Positions 16,119 to 25,303 are shown, counted from the stretch's first letter. The stretch: DNA of 64,000 bases from AP-15 sp963777435 (GCA_963777435.1 CAVZQT010000003.1:62001-126000), one strand, 5' to 3'. Made by a program: numbers and translations. The notes: generated from the letters alone by a model not told the origin.

Positions 16119-16276
16119 GAGGAAACCTGTTCCTTCGTCATGACGGCTTGCGCGGACAGCGCGGGACTTTCGCAGAACATTGTTGTATTCGAAGGCAGTC
16201 AGAGCCCGGCTCCCTGTTCTTGAGTATCCTTGATTGCGCCGGGCATCCGGTTCGTCAACTGCGGAAGCAGAAGCGC

Positions 16277-17029
16277 CTATGGCATGTATATCGTCCCGCG
16301 CGCGCGGGCAACGTCCCGCCGGATGGGATCGATCAGGGCTTCGCGGCATCGTCCTTCCCACTGCTTGGCGCGCGGCTTCCATTGGAACGGAATCTTCCAA
16401 AGCTGCTCGCGTAAGGCCCGCGGCGGGGGCTCGGGAAACCGGATGACGAAGCGGTATTTGAGCTTCCGGAGACACTCGATCAGAAAATGCTCGTCGCCTT
16501 GCACCACGACGATGTCGCGCTGGTAGCCGGCATTCCGGATCTTCGCCTCGGGCAGCCATAGCACGGCGTTCTGCGCGAGCAGCGCGTTGCGTTGCCGCCG
16601 GACCTGACGGAGCGCGCGGTTGAACCGCAGGCGATAACCGGTGCTCCGCCAGCTCTTGATCTCGATCGGGCAGCGCCGCCCGTTCGGGAAGCCCGCCAGC
16701 AGATCGACGTTACCCAAGTGATCGACCGCAATGTCATCTTCGATGTACCAATCGGGCGGCGCGGCAGCGCGGAACCTCGCGATCCATTTCTTTTCCGTCA
16801 CGTCGCCGTATTTGCGGCGGCTCGCGCTCTCGGATCGCAGGAACCCGAACAGAACCGGGAGCACGGCGCCTTCGGCGGCCGCCTCGGAGGCCAGGCTGTG
16901 ATCGCGCACGCACCAGAGCAGGGCCGCCGTGAACCAGACCGCGCCAATCATCCAGTAGCCGGCGGCGATCCGGAATTCGGCCTTCCACGGCGCGAAAGGT
17001 TTCTTGCGATTGCCGAAAGACGCAGCCAT
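16277..17029 (-). CDS. membrane-anchored NERD-like nuclease-fold protein
   Basis: A 250-residue protein. One or two membrane segments (about residues 22-42) precede a cytosolic domain. The core has WYIEDDIAVDHLGNVDLLAGF...CPIEIKSWRSTGY, the D-x(n)-E-x-K pattern of the PD-(D/E)xK superfamily as arranged in NERD domains (Gly-Asn-Val-Asp then Glu-Ile-Lys). Such proteins are thought to act on nucleic acids, often beside restriction or repair genes, as here. The C-terminal 70 residues are basic. ATG at 17029. Nuclease activity is inferred. Confidence 0.65.
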   Translation of the reverse strand: MAASFGNRKKPFAPWKAEFRIAAGYWMIGAVWFTAALLWCVRDHSLASEAAAEGAVLPVLFGFLRSESASRRKYGDVTEKKWIARFRAAAPPDWYIEDDIAVDHLGNVDLLAGFPNGRRCPIEIKSWRSTGYRLRFNRALRQVRRQRNALLAQNAVLWLPEAKIRNAGYQRDIVVVQGDEHFLIECLRKLKYRFVIRFPEPPPRALREQLWKIPFQWKPRAKQWEGRCREALIDPIRRDVARARGTIYMP

Positions 17030-17099
17030 GGGTTCTCTACGGATTTCACAAATATCGACATGGGATAATCAATAAAGTTGTGGATAGCACAGTCGCTTC

Positions 17100-17150
17100 C
17101 GGCGTCAACTTTGACATGCGGGCCGAACGCGCAAGAAACACAAAACATTA
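17100..17150 (-). repeat. dispersed intergenic element, partial copy 4
   Basis: On the minus strand this stretch reads TTTTGTGTTTCTTGCGCG, TTCGGCCCGCATGTCAAAG, close to TTCTGTGTTTCGTGCGCG, TCCGGGCCGCTCTGTCAAAG at 1396-1434. The second half of the element (TTCTGGAAAATTC) is not preserved. It sits upstream of the NERD-like gene and may be the end of a former insertion. Confidence 0.4.
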
Positions 17151-17168
17151 GAAACCAGGGAGCGGCTT

Positions 17169-17309
17169 TTGATTGGCCCGACGATTGCTATTTTTGGCCT
17201 GATCCTGGTTGCGATCCCTGTTGTCGCTGAACCCTTCATTGGACGTTGGGAAAAGTCGCTCACGGCAAAAGAGCGCGCCGCGTGGCAGGCCGAACGAGAT
17301 ATTTGGTAA
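17169..17309 (+). CDS. 46-residue single-helix membrane protein
   Basis: The TTG start follows AGGGAG at good distance. The peptide reads a hydrophobic helix (IGPTIAIFGLILVAIPVVAEPF) and then a charged tail with KERAAWQAERDIW. No family is recognised. A second small membrane ORF starts 15 bases after the stop, so the two may be co-expressed. The length makes the call uncertain, but the ribosome site and helix-plus-charged-tail layout support it. Confidence 0.45.
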   Translation: MIGPTIAIFGLILVAIPVVAEPFIGRWEKSLTAKERAAWQAERDIW

Positions 17310-17323
17310 CGGGGGGAAACAAC

Positions 17324-17464
17324 ATGATCGGCAGCGGCGCTTGCCCAATCTGCGACTTTGTAGTTGGACTTGTCCTCTTGGTTGTTTGTCTCGCCGCCGC
17401 CTTTTGGAACCTACGCTATCCCCCAAAAAACCGGCGCGACAAGCCAGATAATGAGGTGCGATGA
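17324..17464 (+). CDS. 46-residue Cys-containing membrane protein
   Basis: ATG start with a GGGGGGAAAC ribosome site. The N-terminus has CPIC, then a hydrophobic helix (FVVGLVLLVVCLAAAFW) and a basic tail (KNRRDKPDNEVR). No family is recognised. It follows another 46-residue membrane ORF by 15 bases. The CxxC near the membrane could bind metal or form a disulfide; that is speculation. Confidence 0.45.
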   Translation: MIGSGACPICDFVVGLVLLVVCLAAAFWNLRYPPKNRRDKPDNEVR

Positions 17465-17528
17465 ATAATTCTCACGCTCCTGATTTGCAAACCCACGCCT
17501 GATAATACTTACCGGTTTCGGCGCGTCT

Positions 17529-19048
17529 CTAGTTTGCCAAAAACTGATTGCGGAAATCCTCCGAAAACATCGCTGTTTGCGTGTAATAGTTCGACATGCT
17601 GAAAGGTTCGCCTCCCGGCAGTATCCACGCCGGAACGCGGCAGTCCGCTCCGATCATCCATGCAACCGCGCTTTCCGGGACGCCGCCATAGGCGAGATCG
17701 ATCCATGCCGCGAAATCGATATGCGGATACGCCCCTTGGAACACCGCGAGCGGGCGGTAGTACGTATCCGGGTAGTGGCTCGCGTCACCTATTCCGATTT
17801 GCGCATCAGGGTACTTTCTCACGAGGCCGCTTAATTCATCCATTTTACTGCGCTCTCCCGCCACATCTTCGTGTCGCAGGGCGTTCAGGTCATGCAGCCC
17901 AACGTGGCCGAACAGAAGAAAAGCCGCACACAAAATAATGGCCACGAACGATTCCGGTTTTAGCGGCGCAAAGCTGTACGTCGCCGGAGCCTGCAAGAAA
18001 ATTGCCGTCACAAATAAATACAAAGGGATAAGCGGCATCAGGTGATGGTAGCCAGCGCCCGGCTTGCTCCCGACAGCGATATTCACCAGGCTCGACAGAG
18101 CCAACCCGGCGACCAGATATACATCTTCGCGTCGGATAGTCGGCCGCCGCATCACCCACAGCAACGCGGGCGGCATCGCATAGCACAGCGCAAATCGCGC
18201 GTTGTCTTTCAGTATGTCCATTGCCAAGCCGTGGTGGGAGGCGACCGCCAGATATTCACGTAGCTGGAAACCATTGCGGCGTTTGCGTGAATAACGATAA
18301 TCACCGCCGCCGTCACCGCACCAATCGCCGCCAGTACCCCAATCCGCCGGGCGAAAGTTTCGCCGCGCGCGGCTAGACTGAAAATTGCAGGCACGACGTA
18401 GGAAATCCCATGCAGCTTGAATCCGGCAGCAAGCCCCGCCAGGGCGCCTACACCCCACGTCGCCGCGCGGGGTTGCCATTGCATAATCACCAGCGTCAGC
18501 GAGACGAGCAGAAGCAGATAAGAATCCGCCCGATTGGAGTACGGGTATTGCTGCTCCGGCATCAGCGCGGCGCACAACACGGCGACAAACAAAAACGCCG
18601 TGTAGCCGTCGATGCCCCGGTTTCTCAGCGATCTCCAAAAAAACCACGTAGCGGCCAGCCACGCAACGACGCCAGGAAGTTTCGACATGAAGATCGTCGG
18701 ACTTAAAAGGAGAAAAACCCCGTTCACGAAATAGAGCAGCGGGCCATAAATCATGCCGTAAGCATCGCCGCCGTTGTTCCAATCGGGATAGACCGGGCGG
18801 CCATGGACGGCTAACCACGAAAGATCGGTCACCAGCGGTTCCAATGTGTCGATATTATAGCTCGGAAACACCAGATACAGCATGACCGTGCAGGCATGAA
18901 TCCCGATCACGGCTATTGCTAAAACACAAACCGCTACTCGAAAAAACCGTGTCGCCAGAAACTCCCGTACCCAAGCAGAATCTCGGATACTGCAAATACT
19001 AATTCCCAGAAATAGGGCGGCGGCAGTTGTGTGGTCCATAGCCGCCAC
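17529..19048 (-). pseudogene. GT-C-like polytopic membrane glycosyltransferase, frameshifted
   Basis: Two frames together give about 505 residues with nine or ten hydrophobic helices. The N-terminal half (18209-19048) has YNIDTLEPLVTDLSWLAVHGRPVYPDWNNGGDAYGMIYGPLLYFV, a loop with the acidic residues and YGPL typical of dolichol/undecaprenyl-phosphate-dependent GT-C enzymes. The second half starts near EYLAVASHHGLAMDIL and ends in a soluble domain (PDAQIGIGDASHYPDTYYRPLAVFQGAYPHIDFAAWIDL). The shift lies near 18255. Likely role: transfer of a sugar from a lipid carrier at the periplasmic face; substrate unknown. A single indel is compatible with an assembly error. The GTG start at 19048 could also be the ATG at 19039. 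Confidence 0.6.
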
Positions 19049-19160
19049 TTAGAGCATCGTGACAATTATTTATCAACAGGGCCTCGATGCGATCTGTTCT
19101 TCAAAAATGAAATATTTTCTACTAACTGCCGGCAGCGGTTGGCAGGCATTTAAAGTCGTG

Positions 19161-19847
19161 TCACCCAGCGCCGACCGGCTCGACCAAGCCCGGATCGTTA
19201 TTTTTAACATTGCCGACGCGCGGGCTGACCGGCCAGCAAACCATGTCGTCGGACGGGTAGGGCGCCAGCAGCGATTTCAATTCCAGCGCGTCGGCCCGTT
19301 GTTCGCCGAGCCAGAGCGGCCATGCTTCGGGCTTGAGGATTACCGGCATGCGGTTATGGATCGGCGCGCATAATTCATTCGGCTCCGTGGTGATGATCGC
19401 AAAGCTGCGCACCCACTCGCCGGCCGGCGATTTCCAGTTTTCCCACACGCCGGCAAGCGCCATGATGCCGTGACCGGCGAGCGCTAGCGCATAAGGCTGT
19501 TTCCCGGCCGGGGTCTTTTTCCATTCATAAAAATTGTCGGCCGGCACTAGGCAGCGCCGCTGCCGGAACGCTTCGCGGAAAGCCGGCTTGCTGTCGATGC
19601 CCTCGGCCTTGGCGTTGATATTCGAGAACCCGACCTTGATGTCCTTGGCCCAATGCGGGATCAGGCCCCAGCGCAGCATGTCGAGGCTGCGCTGGTGGAC
19701 CTTTGCGTCGTAGCGCACCACGGGCAAGGTGTCGGTCGGCGCCACGTTCCAGCTTGGCGGAAAGTTCGGCGTCGGGCGCTCGGGCGGGATCGAGAAAACG
19801 ATCTTGATCTCGCTGACGTCGGACGAAAGGCGGACGCGGCCACACAT
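19161..19847 (-). CDS. SOS response-associated peptidase (SRAP, YedK/HMCES family)
   Basis: A 228-residue SRAP protein. It forms a covalent DNA-protein crosslink with abasic sites in single-stranded DNA through Cys2. The start at 19847 (MCGRVRL) exposes Cys2 after Met removal; the longer open frame would bury it. Active-site blocks are seen: NVAPT near residue 37, PADNFYEWKK (Glu), and PIHNRMPVIL (His). No SOS box is visible at its start. It lies next to McrBC and a Y-family polymerase, consistent with a DNA-damage or defence setting. A tail remnant of a second copy is at 15180-15250. Confidence 0.93.
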   Translation of the reverse strand: MCGRVRLSSDVSEIKIVFSIPPERPTPNFPPSWNVAPTDTLPVVRYDAKVHQRSLDMLRWGLIPHWAKDIKVGFSNINAKAEGIDSKPAFREAFRQRRCLVPADNFYEWKKTPAGKQPYALALAGHGIMALAGVWENWKSPAGEWVRSFAIITTEPNELCAPIHNRMPVILKPEAWPLWLGEQRADALELKSLLAPYPSDDMVCWPVSPRVGNVKNNDPGLVEPVGAG

Positions 19848-19895
19848 AACGAGAGCATAGTACCACATTGACGGACGCGCCTAGGCGGGGACCTG

Positions 19896-21275
19896 TCAGG
19901 CCGCCCGGATCTCGACTGCTCGGTCCCTTTGGGCAGGCTGACGCATCGCAAGAGCTATAAGTCCCGCGGCCATCTGCCGTCGCTCTGCAGCGAGGCTGGC
20001 CGTTTGGTCCGAGCCAAGAAGCAACGCTAGACGGGGCAATGGGACGGGCCGGAGAATGACGGCGGCTGAGCCCTCGGACATACCGTGTAGTGGTGATCGC
20101 ACATCGATCTGTTGATCTCTCGCGTCTGGCGACGTTGATGCGTACAGCATTATGCTAACGCGAGCCGGTGAAGCGAGGGCGTACGTCGAAAGCTGGTAGA
20201 GCCACTCGGCAGGGAAATCGCGCTCCCAGATGTCTCGGTATTTTGCATCAAGGAACCCGCACAAGGTATTACCAAAGAACAGAGCAAAGTCTGGCCGTGG
20301 CGCTGGCGCTGTGCGCCGTTTTGGATTGGCGTGGGCCGCATATGCGAAAACGTTACGGATTGACCTCTCGTCCTCAATGCGCGCACCGATAAGATTATAG
20401 TGCAAGAAACGCGAGAGCAGGCGCTGAAAGAACCGGTTCATATCGAAGAGGAAACCGGGAATGCGGCTTGGCGTGTCCTCGCGCTCGAACCCCAGCCCCA
20501 GCATTTCGTGCAGCAGCCGAATGATTGAGAGCGCGGCGGCATTCGCCGCTGTGAGCCTCGTCAAGCCGCGCTCGGCACGATCAATATCATCGCCGAGAAG
20601 CCTCGTCCTCCGCTCGATATCCCCAAAACCAGCAGTGAGTTTATTGACCCTGCGGCGCAAGTCGCGATCGTCGGTCATGTGAGCCGCCGCTTCTAGGCCT
20701 GCGCAGAGCGTTTGGTTGAGGTGCCAGTTGACGTGACGGTCGAAATACCGGCAAGGGATGCGAGCTTCTGTCACTCCGCCATTGCGAACGACCTGGTCGA
20801 TAAGTATACGCCCTCGCGGGCTGTCGGTATTGTCTGTGAGGGGCACGTATCGGCGCGCCGGGCCGCGGTGAAGTAGTTCCTCGACCTCATTGGCCAGCAT
20901 TTCAATTAGGAGATCGTGGAGACCGTGCTGTGTGGTCGGAGCGCGTGTTTCTTCGTATTTGTCGAGATCACGGAGACCATACGTATACCGCAAAAGCCGA
21001 GCGAGCGGCATTGCAGGGAACTTTGGCAGGATCCCGATGCGTAACCGCCCGACGTCGACGCGGCCGACGTAAGAGGTGCTGGTGATCTCAAGCCCGTGGT
21101 ACGAGCGTCGGATGTCCAGGCAACTCCGCAGCGCCTCGGTGCGCGGCTGAGATAAGACGTTCTCTACGAGCGACTGCTCGCCAAGCTCCGGAATCTGTTC
21201 TGGGCCGACCTGAGCCCACTCCGTCAGCTCAATGAGAGTGGACGCGCTGTCAAGAGGCGGGATTGGAAGGGTCAT
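19896..21275 (-). CDS. mcrC: McrC-family subunit of a type IV restriction system
   Basis: A 459-residue McrC homologue. The N-terminal domain has HGLEITSTSYVGRVDVGRLRIGILPKFPAMPLARLLRYTYGL, the usual McrC opening. The PD-(D/E)xK nuclease core is in the last third (RPDFALFFGNTLCGFLDAKYRDIW: Asp, then Asp-x-Lys). It provides DNA cleavage for McrB. The start ATG at 21275 overlaps the 3' end of mcrB by 26 bases, the normal mcrBC arrangement; an upstream frame start at 21323 is less likely. Confidence 0.9.
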   Translation of the reverse strand: MTLPIPPLDSASTLIELTEWAQVGPEQIPELGEQSLVENVLSQPRTEALRSCLDIRRSYHGLEITSTSYVGRVDVGRLRIGILPKFPAMPLARLLRYTYGLRDLDKYEETRAPTTQHGLHDLLIEMLANEVEELLHRGPARRYVPLTDNTDSPRGRILIDQVVRNGGVTEARIPCRYFDRHVNWHLNQTLCAGLEAAAHMTDDRDLRRRVNKLTAGFGDIERRTRLLGDDIDRAERGLTRLTAANAAALSIIRLLHEMLGLGFEREDTPSRIPGFLFDMNRFFQRLLSRFLHYNLIGARIEDERSIRNVFAYAAHANPKRRTAPAPRPDFALFFGNTLCGFLDAKYRDIWERDFPAEWLYQLSTYALASPARVSIMLYASTSPDARDQQIDVRSPLHGMSEGSAAVILRPVPLPRLALLLGSDQTASLAAERRQMAAGLIALAMRQPAQRDRAVEIRAA

Positions 21276-23592
21276 CGTCTTCGGCGGTGTCACTTTCTTG
21301 ATTGCCGCCCTCATCCGCGACAATTCCGCCAGCTACTAGCTGAGCGAGCTCTACCGGCTGCATCTCCTCGAAGCGCAAAGCTTGGATCAACTCGGCTTCG
21401 CGGTTCGATTCAAATATCTCCTCACGGATACGACCGGCCTTAGCATCAATGAGCGAGAGGTTCAGGATTTTTGTCAGCGTTTCGAAATCGTCGTAACAAT
21501 ACTCTTCAAGCAAAGGTATAATCTTGTCACGCACAACGCGAATGAACTCCGGTGCAGAATTGACGCGTAGCAGATAGGCATGACCAATCTGAAGGTTTCG
21601 GGCGTCGCGTTTGAGATGTTGACGCAAGCGCGCATTGAGTGCCTCGATCCAGGCACTTAGCGGCAGATCGCCCGCCATCTTACCCTTTAGCAGAGAACTG
21701 TCAGGCATCAGTTCAACAAAGCCGAACCGGCGCCGGAGCGCCGTGTCGAGCAGGGAGATGGATCGATCGGCCGTGTTCATCGTGCCCACAAGCAAGACGT
21801 TGGCCGGAACAGCGAAGGTCGCTCTGGTGAGCGGCAGTGTGATCAATTTACCGCGTTTGTCGTGCTCAATCACACTGATCAATTCGCCGAAGATGCGTGG
21901 CACGTAGCCACGGTTGATCTCGTCGACTACCAGAAAGAAATGGCGGTTTGGTTCATTGGCAGCATCATGGCAGAGCTGCTTGAAAATACCGTCGCGCGGC
22001 TCAAAAACCATTTGGCCATTGATAGTCAGGGGTCGCAGCCCCTCCATAAAGTCCTCGTAGCCATATCCAGGATGGAACGTGCAAAAGCGCACGAGGCCAT
22101 CCGGACCGTCCACCTGTAAGCGCTCCGCCTCTGATAAGGCATCGAACGTCTTGCCGAACCGCCGACGAGTCGCAAGTTCGAGGGCTACTCTGAGAGCGTG
22201 GTAGGTCTTGCCGGTTCCAGGGGGGCCGTAGAGGATTACCTGCCCTTTCCGGTGCAGGGTGGTCTCGATTCGTGAGTACAGCGGGGGCAATTCGGGCAGG
22301 GGCGCAGGCGCGGTCGTCAAATGCACCGACGACGGATGGCGAGGGGGTGCATGCGGGTCCCGGTGGTAGAGGTGCTGTTCGAGTTCCAGCAAGTTGGCTG
22401 CGCTCCTCCCAAGCTCGAATACGGTCGTGCGCGGCCCTTCCGACTCAGGCATTTGCCAAGGTTCGAGCAGAAGCCATTCGACTTGACGCTTGTGCGGGAA
22501 TGCGAGATCACCGTCGTATTCGTAAGGTCCCCGGACGCGGCCTACGCCCAGCACGTTCTGGCCCTCGCAGGCGATCACAATGTCATTTTCTGCTATCACG
22601 TCGACGAAGTTCAGGATTTCGCCTGCCTTGCGGGTCGCGACGCCGGGGTTCGTAGAGTAAAGCGGAAGCAGCCATTCGCGTATTTGAGCCCTGGTCGAAG
22701 CGCGGTCCTCGCCGATCCGGCTTGACAGGTCACGAACCAGGTCTCGCCATCCGATAGAGACGAAACCGCCATCGCGCATCGCAAGCCATTGGCTTTCGCC
22801 GGCGCTTCCCTCTGTCGTGCCCACCTTCCAGTAGCGATGCAGGGTCCCATTCCGCTCATTGAGCACGCCAGGGAACGTATCGACCGGCACGCCGAGTTCG
22901 CGCGCGCCTGAGACGAAGCGGCCAGCGCATATGAAGCGCGCCGCCGAGCCGTCCAAAATGCCGACGCCATCGGGTGGCATCTGTAACAGCTTGATGAGGT
23001 GAAAGCGTTGCCAGCGCGGACTGTGAAAATCGTCTAGCCGGTCCGGATGGGTCAGAAACCAATATTTATGCGCCCAGCCGTCGCCCGACAGCTCTGGCGC
23101 CGCTTTCTGCATCGAGGCTTGCAATGTGGCATAGGCCTCATCGGACGCATCGCTTGGATCAAGGGCGGCCAGCACAGCGTCGCCGGCTAAGAGTTCGTCG
23201 CGCTGCCGCCTGGCGATTGCCACCGCCTCCTCGCGAGGCAGGACACGCGGGGCCGTAGGCGATCCGCCCATCCATTCGTGATCGCTCTGGCGCTGGTAAA
23301 TTCCGTACTTCATCGCTTGTCCGCCGCCAATTCCCCCGAAGCGATGGCCGGCGAATTCGTCGTCGTTCTTGAACTCCAACCAATACATGAGGCACCTGCG
23401 TTCGGGGTCGTCGCGGGCGTGCATGAGGTTCAGGAGTGCTTCTCCATCGAGCTGACGAAGGACTGCCGGACCGAAGCGATCACGGAATAATTCCGTCTGC
23501 TGCCGGATCTGCGCGGGCGTCATTAACTTTCCGGAGGCAATATAGAGGTCAAGAGCTGCTTTGAGCTCTTGAAAGAGGCGGCGTTCAAGCAC
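21250..23592 (-). CDS. mcrB: McrB-family AAA+ GTPase with a PUA/EVE-like reader region
   Basis: A 780-residue motor subunit. The C-terminal AAA+ module has Walker A GPPGTGKT (about residue 453), FLVVDEINRGYVPRIFGELI (Walker B) and the McrB signature VGTMNTADRSISLLDTALRRRF. Residues about 1-210 form a conserved-looking module (YWLEFKNDDEFAGHRFGGIGGG...AHKYWFLTHPDRLDDFHSPRWQRFHLIKLLQ) that I cannot name. Residues about 270-400 (WLAMRDGGFVSIGW...ENDIVIACEGQNVLGVGRVRGPYEYD) look like a PUA/EVE-type modified-base pocket, which would set specificity; that is inference. The GTG at 23592 has AGGGAG upstream. It forms an operon with mcrC. Confidence 0.88.
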   Translation of the reverse strand: MLERRLFQELKAALDLYIASGKLMTPAQIRQQTELFRDRFGPAVLRQLDGEALLNLMHARDDPERRCLMYWLEFKNDDEFAGHRFGGIGGGQAMKYGIYQRQSDHEWMGGSPTAPRVLPREEAVAIARRQRDELLAGDAVLAALDPSDASDEAYATLQASMQKAAPELSGDGWAHKYWFLTHPDRLDDFHSPRWQRFHLIKLLQMPPDGVGILDGSAARFICAGRFVSGARELGVPVDTFPGVLNERNGTLHRYWKVGTTEGSAGESQWLAMRDGGFVSIGWRDLVRDLSSRIGEDRASTRAQIREWLLPLYSTNPGVATRKAGEILNFVDVIAENDIVIACEGQNVLGVGRVRGPYEYDGDLAFPHKRQVEWLLLEPWQMPESEGPRTTVFELGRSAANLLELEQHLYHRDPHAPPRHPSSVHLTTAPAPLPELPPLYSRIETTLHRKGQVILYGPPGTGKTYHALRVALELATRRRFGKTFDALSEAERLQVDGPDGLVRFCTFHPGYGYEDFMEGLRPLTINGQMVFEPRDGIFKQLCHDAANEPNRHFFLVVDEINRGYVPRIFGELISVIEHDKRGKLITLPLTRATFAVPANVLLVGTMNTADRSISLLDTALRRRFGFVELMPDSSLLKGKMAGDLPLSAWIEALNARLRQHLKRDARNLQIGHAYLLRVNSAPEFIRVVRDKIIPLLEEYCYDDFETLTKILNLSLIDAKAGRIREEIFESNREAELIQALRFEEMQPVELAQLVAGGIVADEGGNQESDTAEDDDPSNPAS

Positions 23593-23789
23593 CGATTTCT
23601 CCCTGAGGTACGTTTGGTCTTGTGTCCTTGAAGCGCTGCAAGGACGATGATGAAATAATACCTTGTCTGCAGGGGAACTGTCCAAGGAAGATGATTAGAC
23701 TATGTTTCAGCCAAAGGAGAACAGAAAGACGCGGAGTCCAAGTAGGTCAGTAGTACAGCTTCCGCTCTGGAAATGGTAGGGAAGGGACT

Positions 23790-25019
23790 TCAAAACTCCC
23801 AGCTCTCCGGCACGCGGTGAAATGCGGCATGGCCCTTGAACGCCCGCACGTCGGGCGGCAACAGGCCGAAGCCGATCGCGCAGCGGCCGTAGCGGTCGTT
23901 GATGCGGTCGATCATCGGCGACAGCTTCTGGCGCCTGTGGTTGGCCGCATCGAATAAATCCGGCTGGTGCGCGCTGGCAGGCACGAGATCGAGAAGAACG
24001 ACGCCGACGCTGAGCGGCTTGTGGCGCGGGACCCGCGGCCAAAGCTGGTCGAGACAGCCGAGCAGAAAGCCGGTGTCGCGCGGCTCGTTGAAACTCATCT
24101 CATCCCAATGGCCGCCGAGATCGCCGGTCCATGACAGGTGCAGGCCGAGGCGCCGGCAAAAATAATCGCCGCGCCGCAGGCGTTCGGCCGCTTTGGTCAA
24201 CAGATGCCGGGCGAAATTCGCGGCACCGTCATTGGTGCGCAATTCCGGCTCGAGGACATGCTGATGGCCCATGCTCTTGGCGAAGCGGGAGGAGGGGGGC
24301 TGGATATCGACGCCGTGCAGCATTTGATGGAACAGCAAGCCGTTGATGCCGCCCCAGACCCGGCGTAGGCGCATCGGTGAGGCCTGCCAGAGCTCGGCGA
24401 CGGTGAAGATGCCGGCGCGGTGCAGGCGCTGCTCCATGCGTTCACCGATCCCGTAGATTTCCTGCAATTCGAGACCGAGCAAAATATTGGGCAGATCGTC
24501 ATGGGTGATGACGACCAGCCCGTCCGGCTTCTGCAGGTCGGAGCCGACCTTGGCGAGAAAGACATTGGGCGCGATGCCGATCGAGCAGGTCAGGCACTCG
24601 CCGACCTGCTCGCGCAAGGCGCGCTTTACCTTAAATGCCAATTGGCGCGCTTGATCAACCTGGCGCTCGGTTCCCATCAGACGGCACGCCATTTCGTCGA
24701 TCGACATGATCTTATCGACCGGCAGGCAGGTGTCGACGGCCTTTAAGATGCGCTCGTGATACTCTGTGTAGAGCCGGTGATTGGCCTGCACCGGAATGAC
24801 GGCAGGGCACAGGCGCCGCGCCTCGCGCACGACGGTCCCGGTCTTGATGCCAAAGGCCTTGGCGGCATAACTCGCGGCAATGGCGACGGCGCTATCCGTC
24901 GGCGTCTGCACGACGATGACCGGCTTACCGCGCAGGGCAGGGGCCTCCTGTTGTTCGCACGACGCAAAAAAGGCATTGAGATCGAGGAACAGCCATTGGA
25001 CAGGCTTGGCATTGTTCAT
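23790..25019 (-). CDS. Y-family (DinB/UmuC-type) translesion DNA polymerase
   Basis: A 409-residue Y-family polymerase. LFLDLNAFFASCEQQ carries the first catalytic Asp and the steric-gate region; SIDEMACRL carries the Asp-Glu pair. GIGERMEQRLHRAGIFTVAELW is the helix-hairpin-helix thumb, and the C-terminal little-finger domain follows. The polymerase C-terminus ends without a canonical beta-clamp peptide that I can identify. The ATG at 25019 lies inside a LexA-type operator (25014-25028), so transcription should be SOS-controlled. It is upstream of mcrBC on the same strand but separated by 197 bases. Confidence 0.88.
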   Translation of the reverse strand: MNNAKPVQWLFLDLNAFFASCEQQEAPALRGKPVIVVQTPTDSAVAIAASYAAKAFGIKTGTVVREARRLCPAVIPVQANHRLYTEYHERILKAVDTCLPVDKIMSIDEMACRLMGTERQVDQARQLAFKVKRALREQVGECLTCSIGIAPNVFLAKVGSDLQKPDGLVVITHDDLPNILLGLELQEIYGIGERMEQRLHRAGIFTVAELWQASPMRLRRVWGGINGLLFHQMLHGVDIQPPSSRFAKSMGHQHVLEPELRTNDGAANFARHLLTKAAERLRRGDYFCRRLGLHLSWTGDLGGHWDEMSFNEPRDTGFLLGCLDQLWPRVPRHKPLSVGVVLLDLVPASAHQPDLFDAANHRRQKLSPMIDRINDRYGRCAIGFGLLPPDVRAFKGHAAFHRVPESWEF

Positions 25020-25028
25020 TTTTTGTTC
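25014..25028 (-). promoter_or_regulatory. LexA (SOS) operator overlapping the polymerase start codon
   Basis: GTTC-N7-GTTC, the alphaproteobacterial LexA consensus, read on the minus strand as GAACAAAAAATGAAC. The ATG of the polymerase gene is inside the box. The match to the consensus is exact and the gene downstream is a classical SOS target. Confidence 0.82.
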
Positions 25029-25303
25029 TATACTACCGGAGATCAAATTTGTGCAAGCTTTCCCGTACTCAGGGCCACCCGAGAGGATAGAAAAAGGGGA
25101 GGGACTACTCAGAAAGGCGCCGCCGAAGCGAGGCGTCATGACGGTTTCGCCGAGATGGCCTTGTTCAACATAGCGGCGATGCCTATATCGGGCGCGCCGA
25201 TTTCGGCCAGGCGGGTTTGCTGCCTTGAACCGGCGCTGGCTACCGAGCCTGTATTGAATGTTGAAAGGGCTAAAACATCTCAGTGCCGCGCAATCGAGGA
25301 ACA

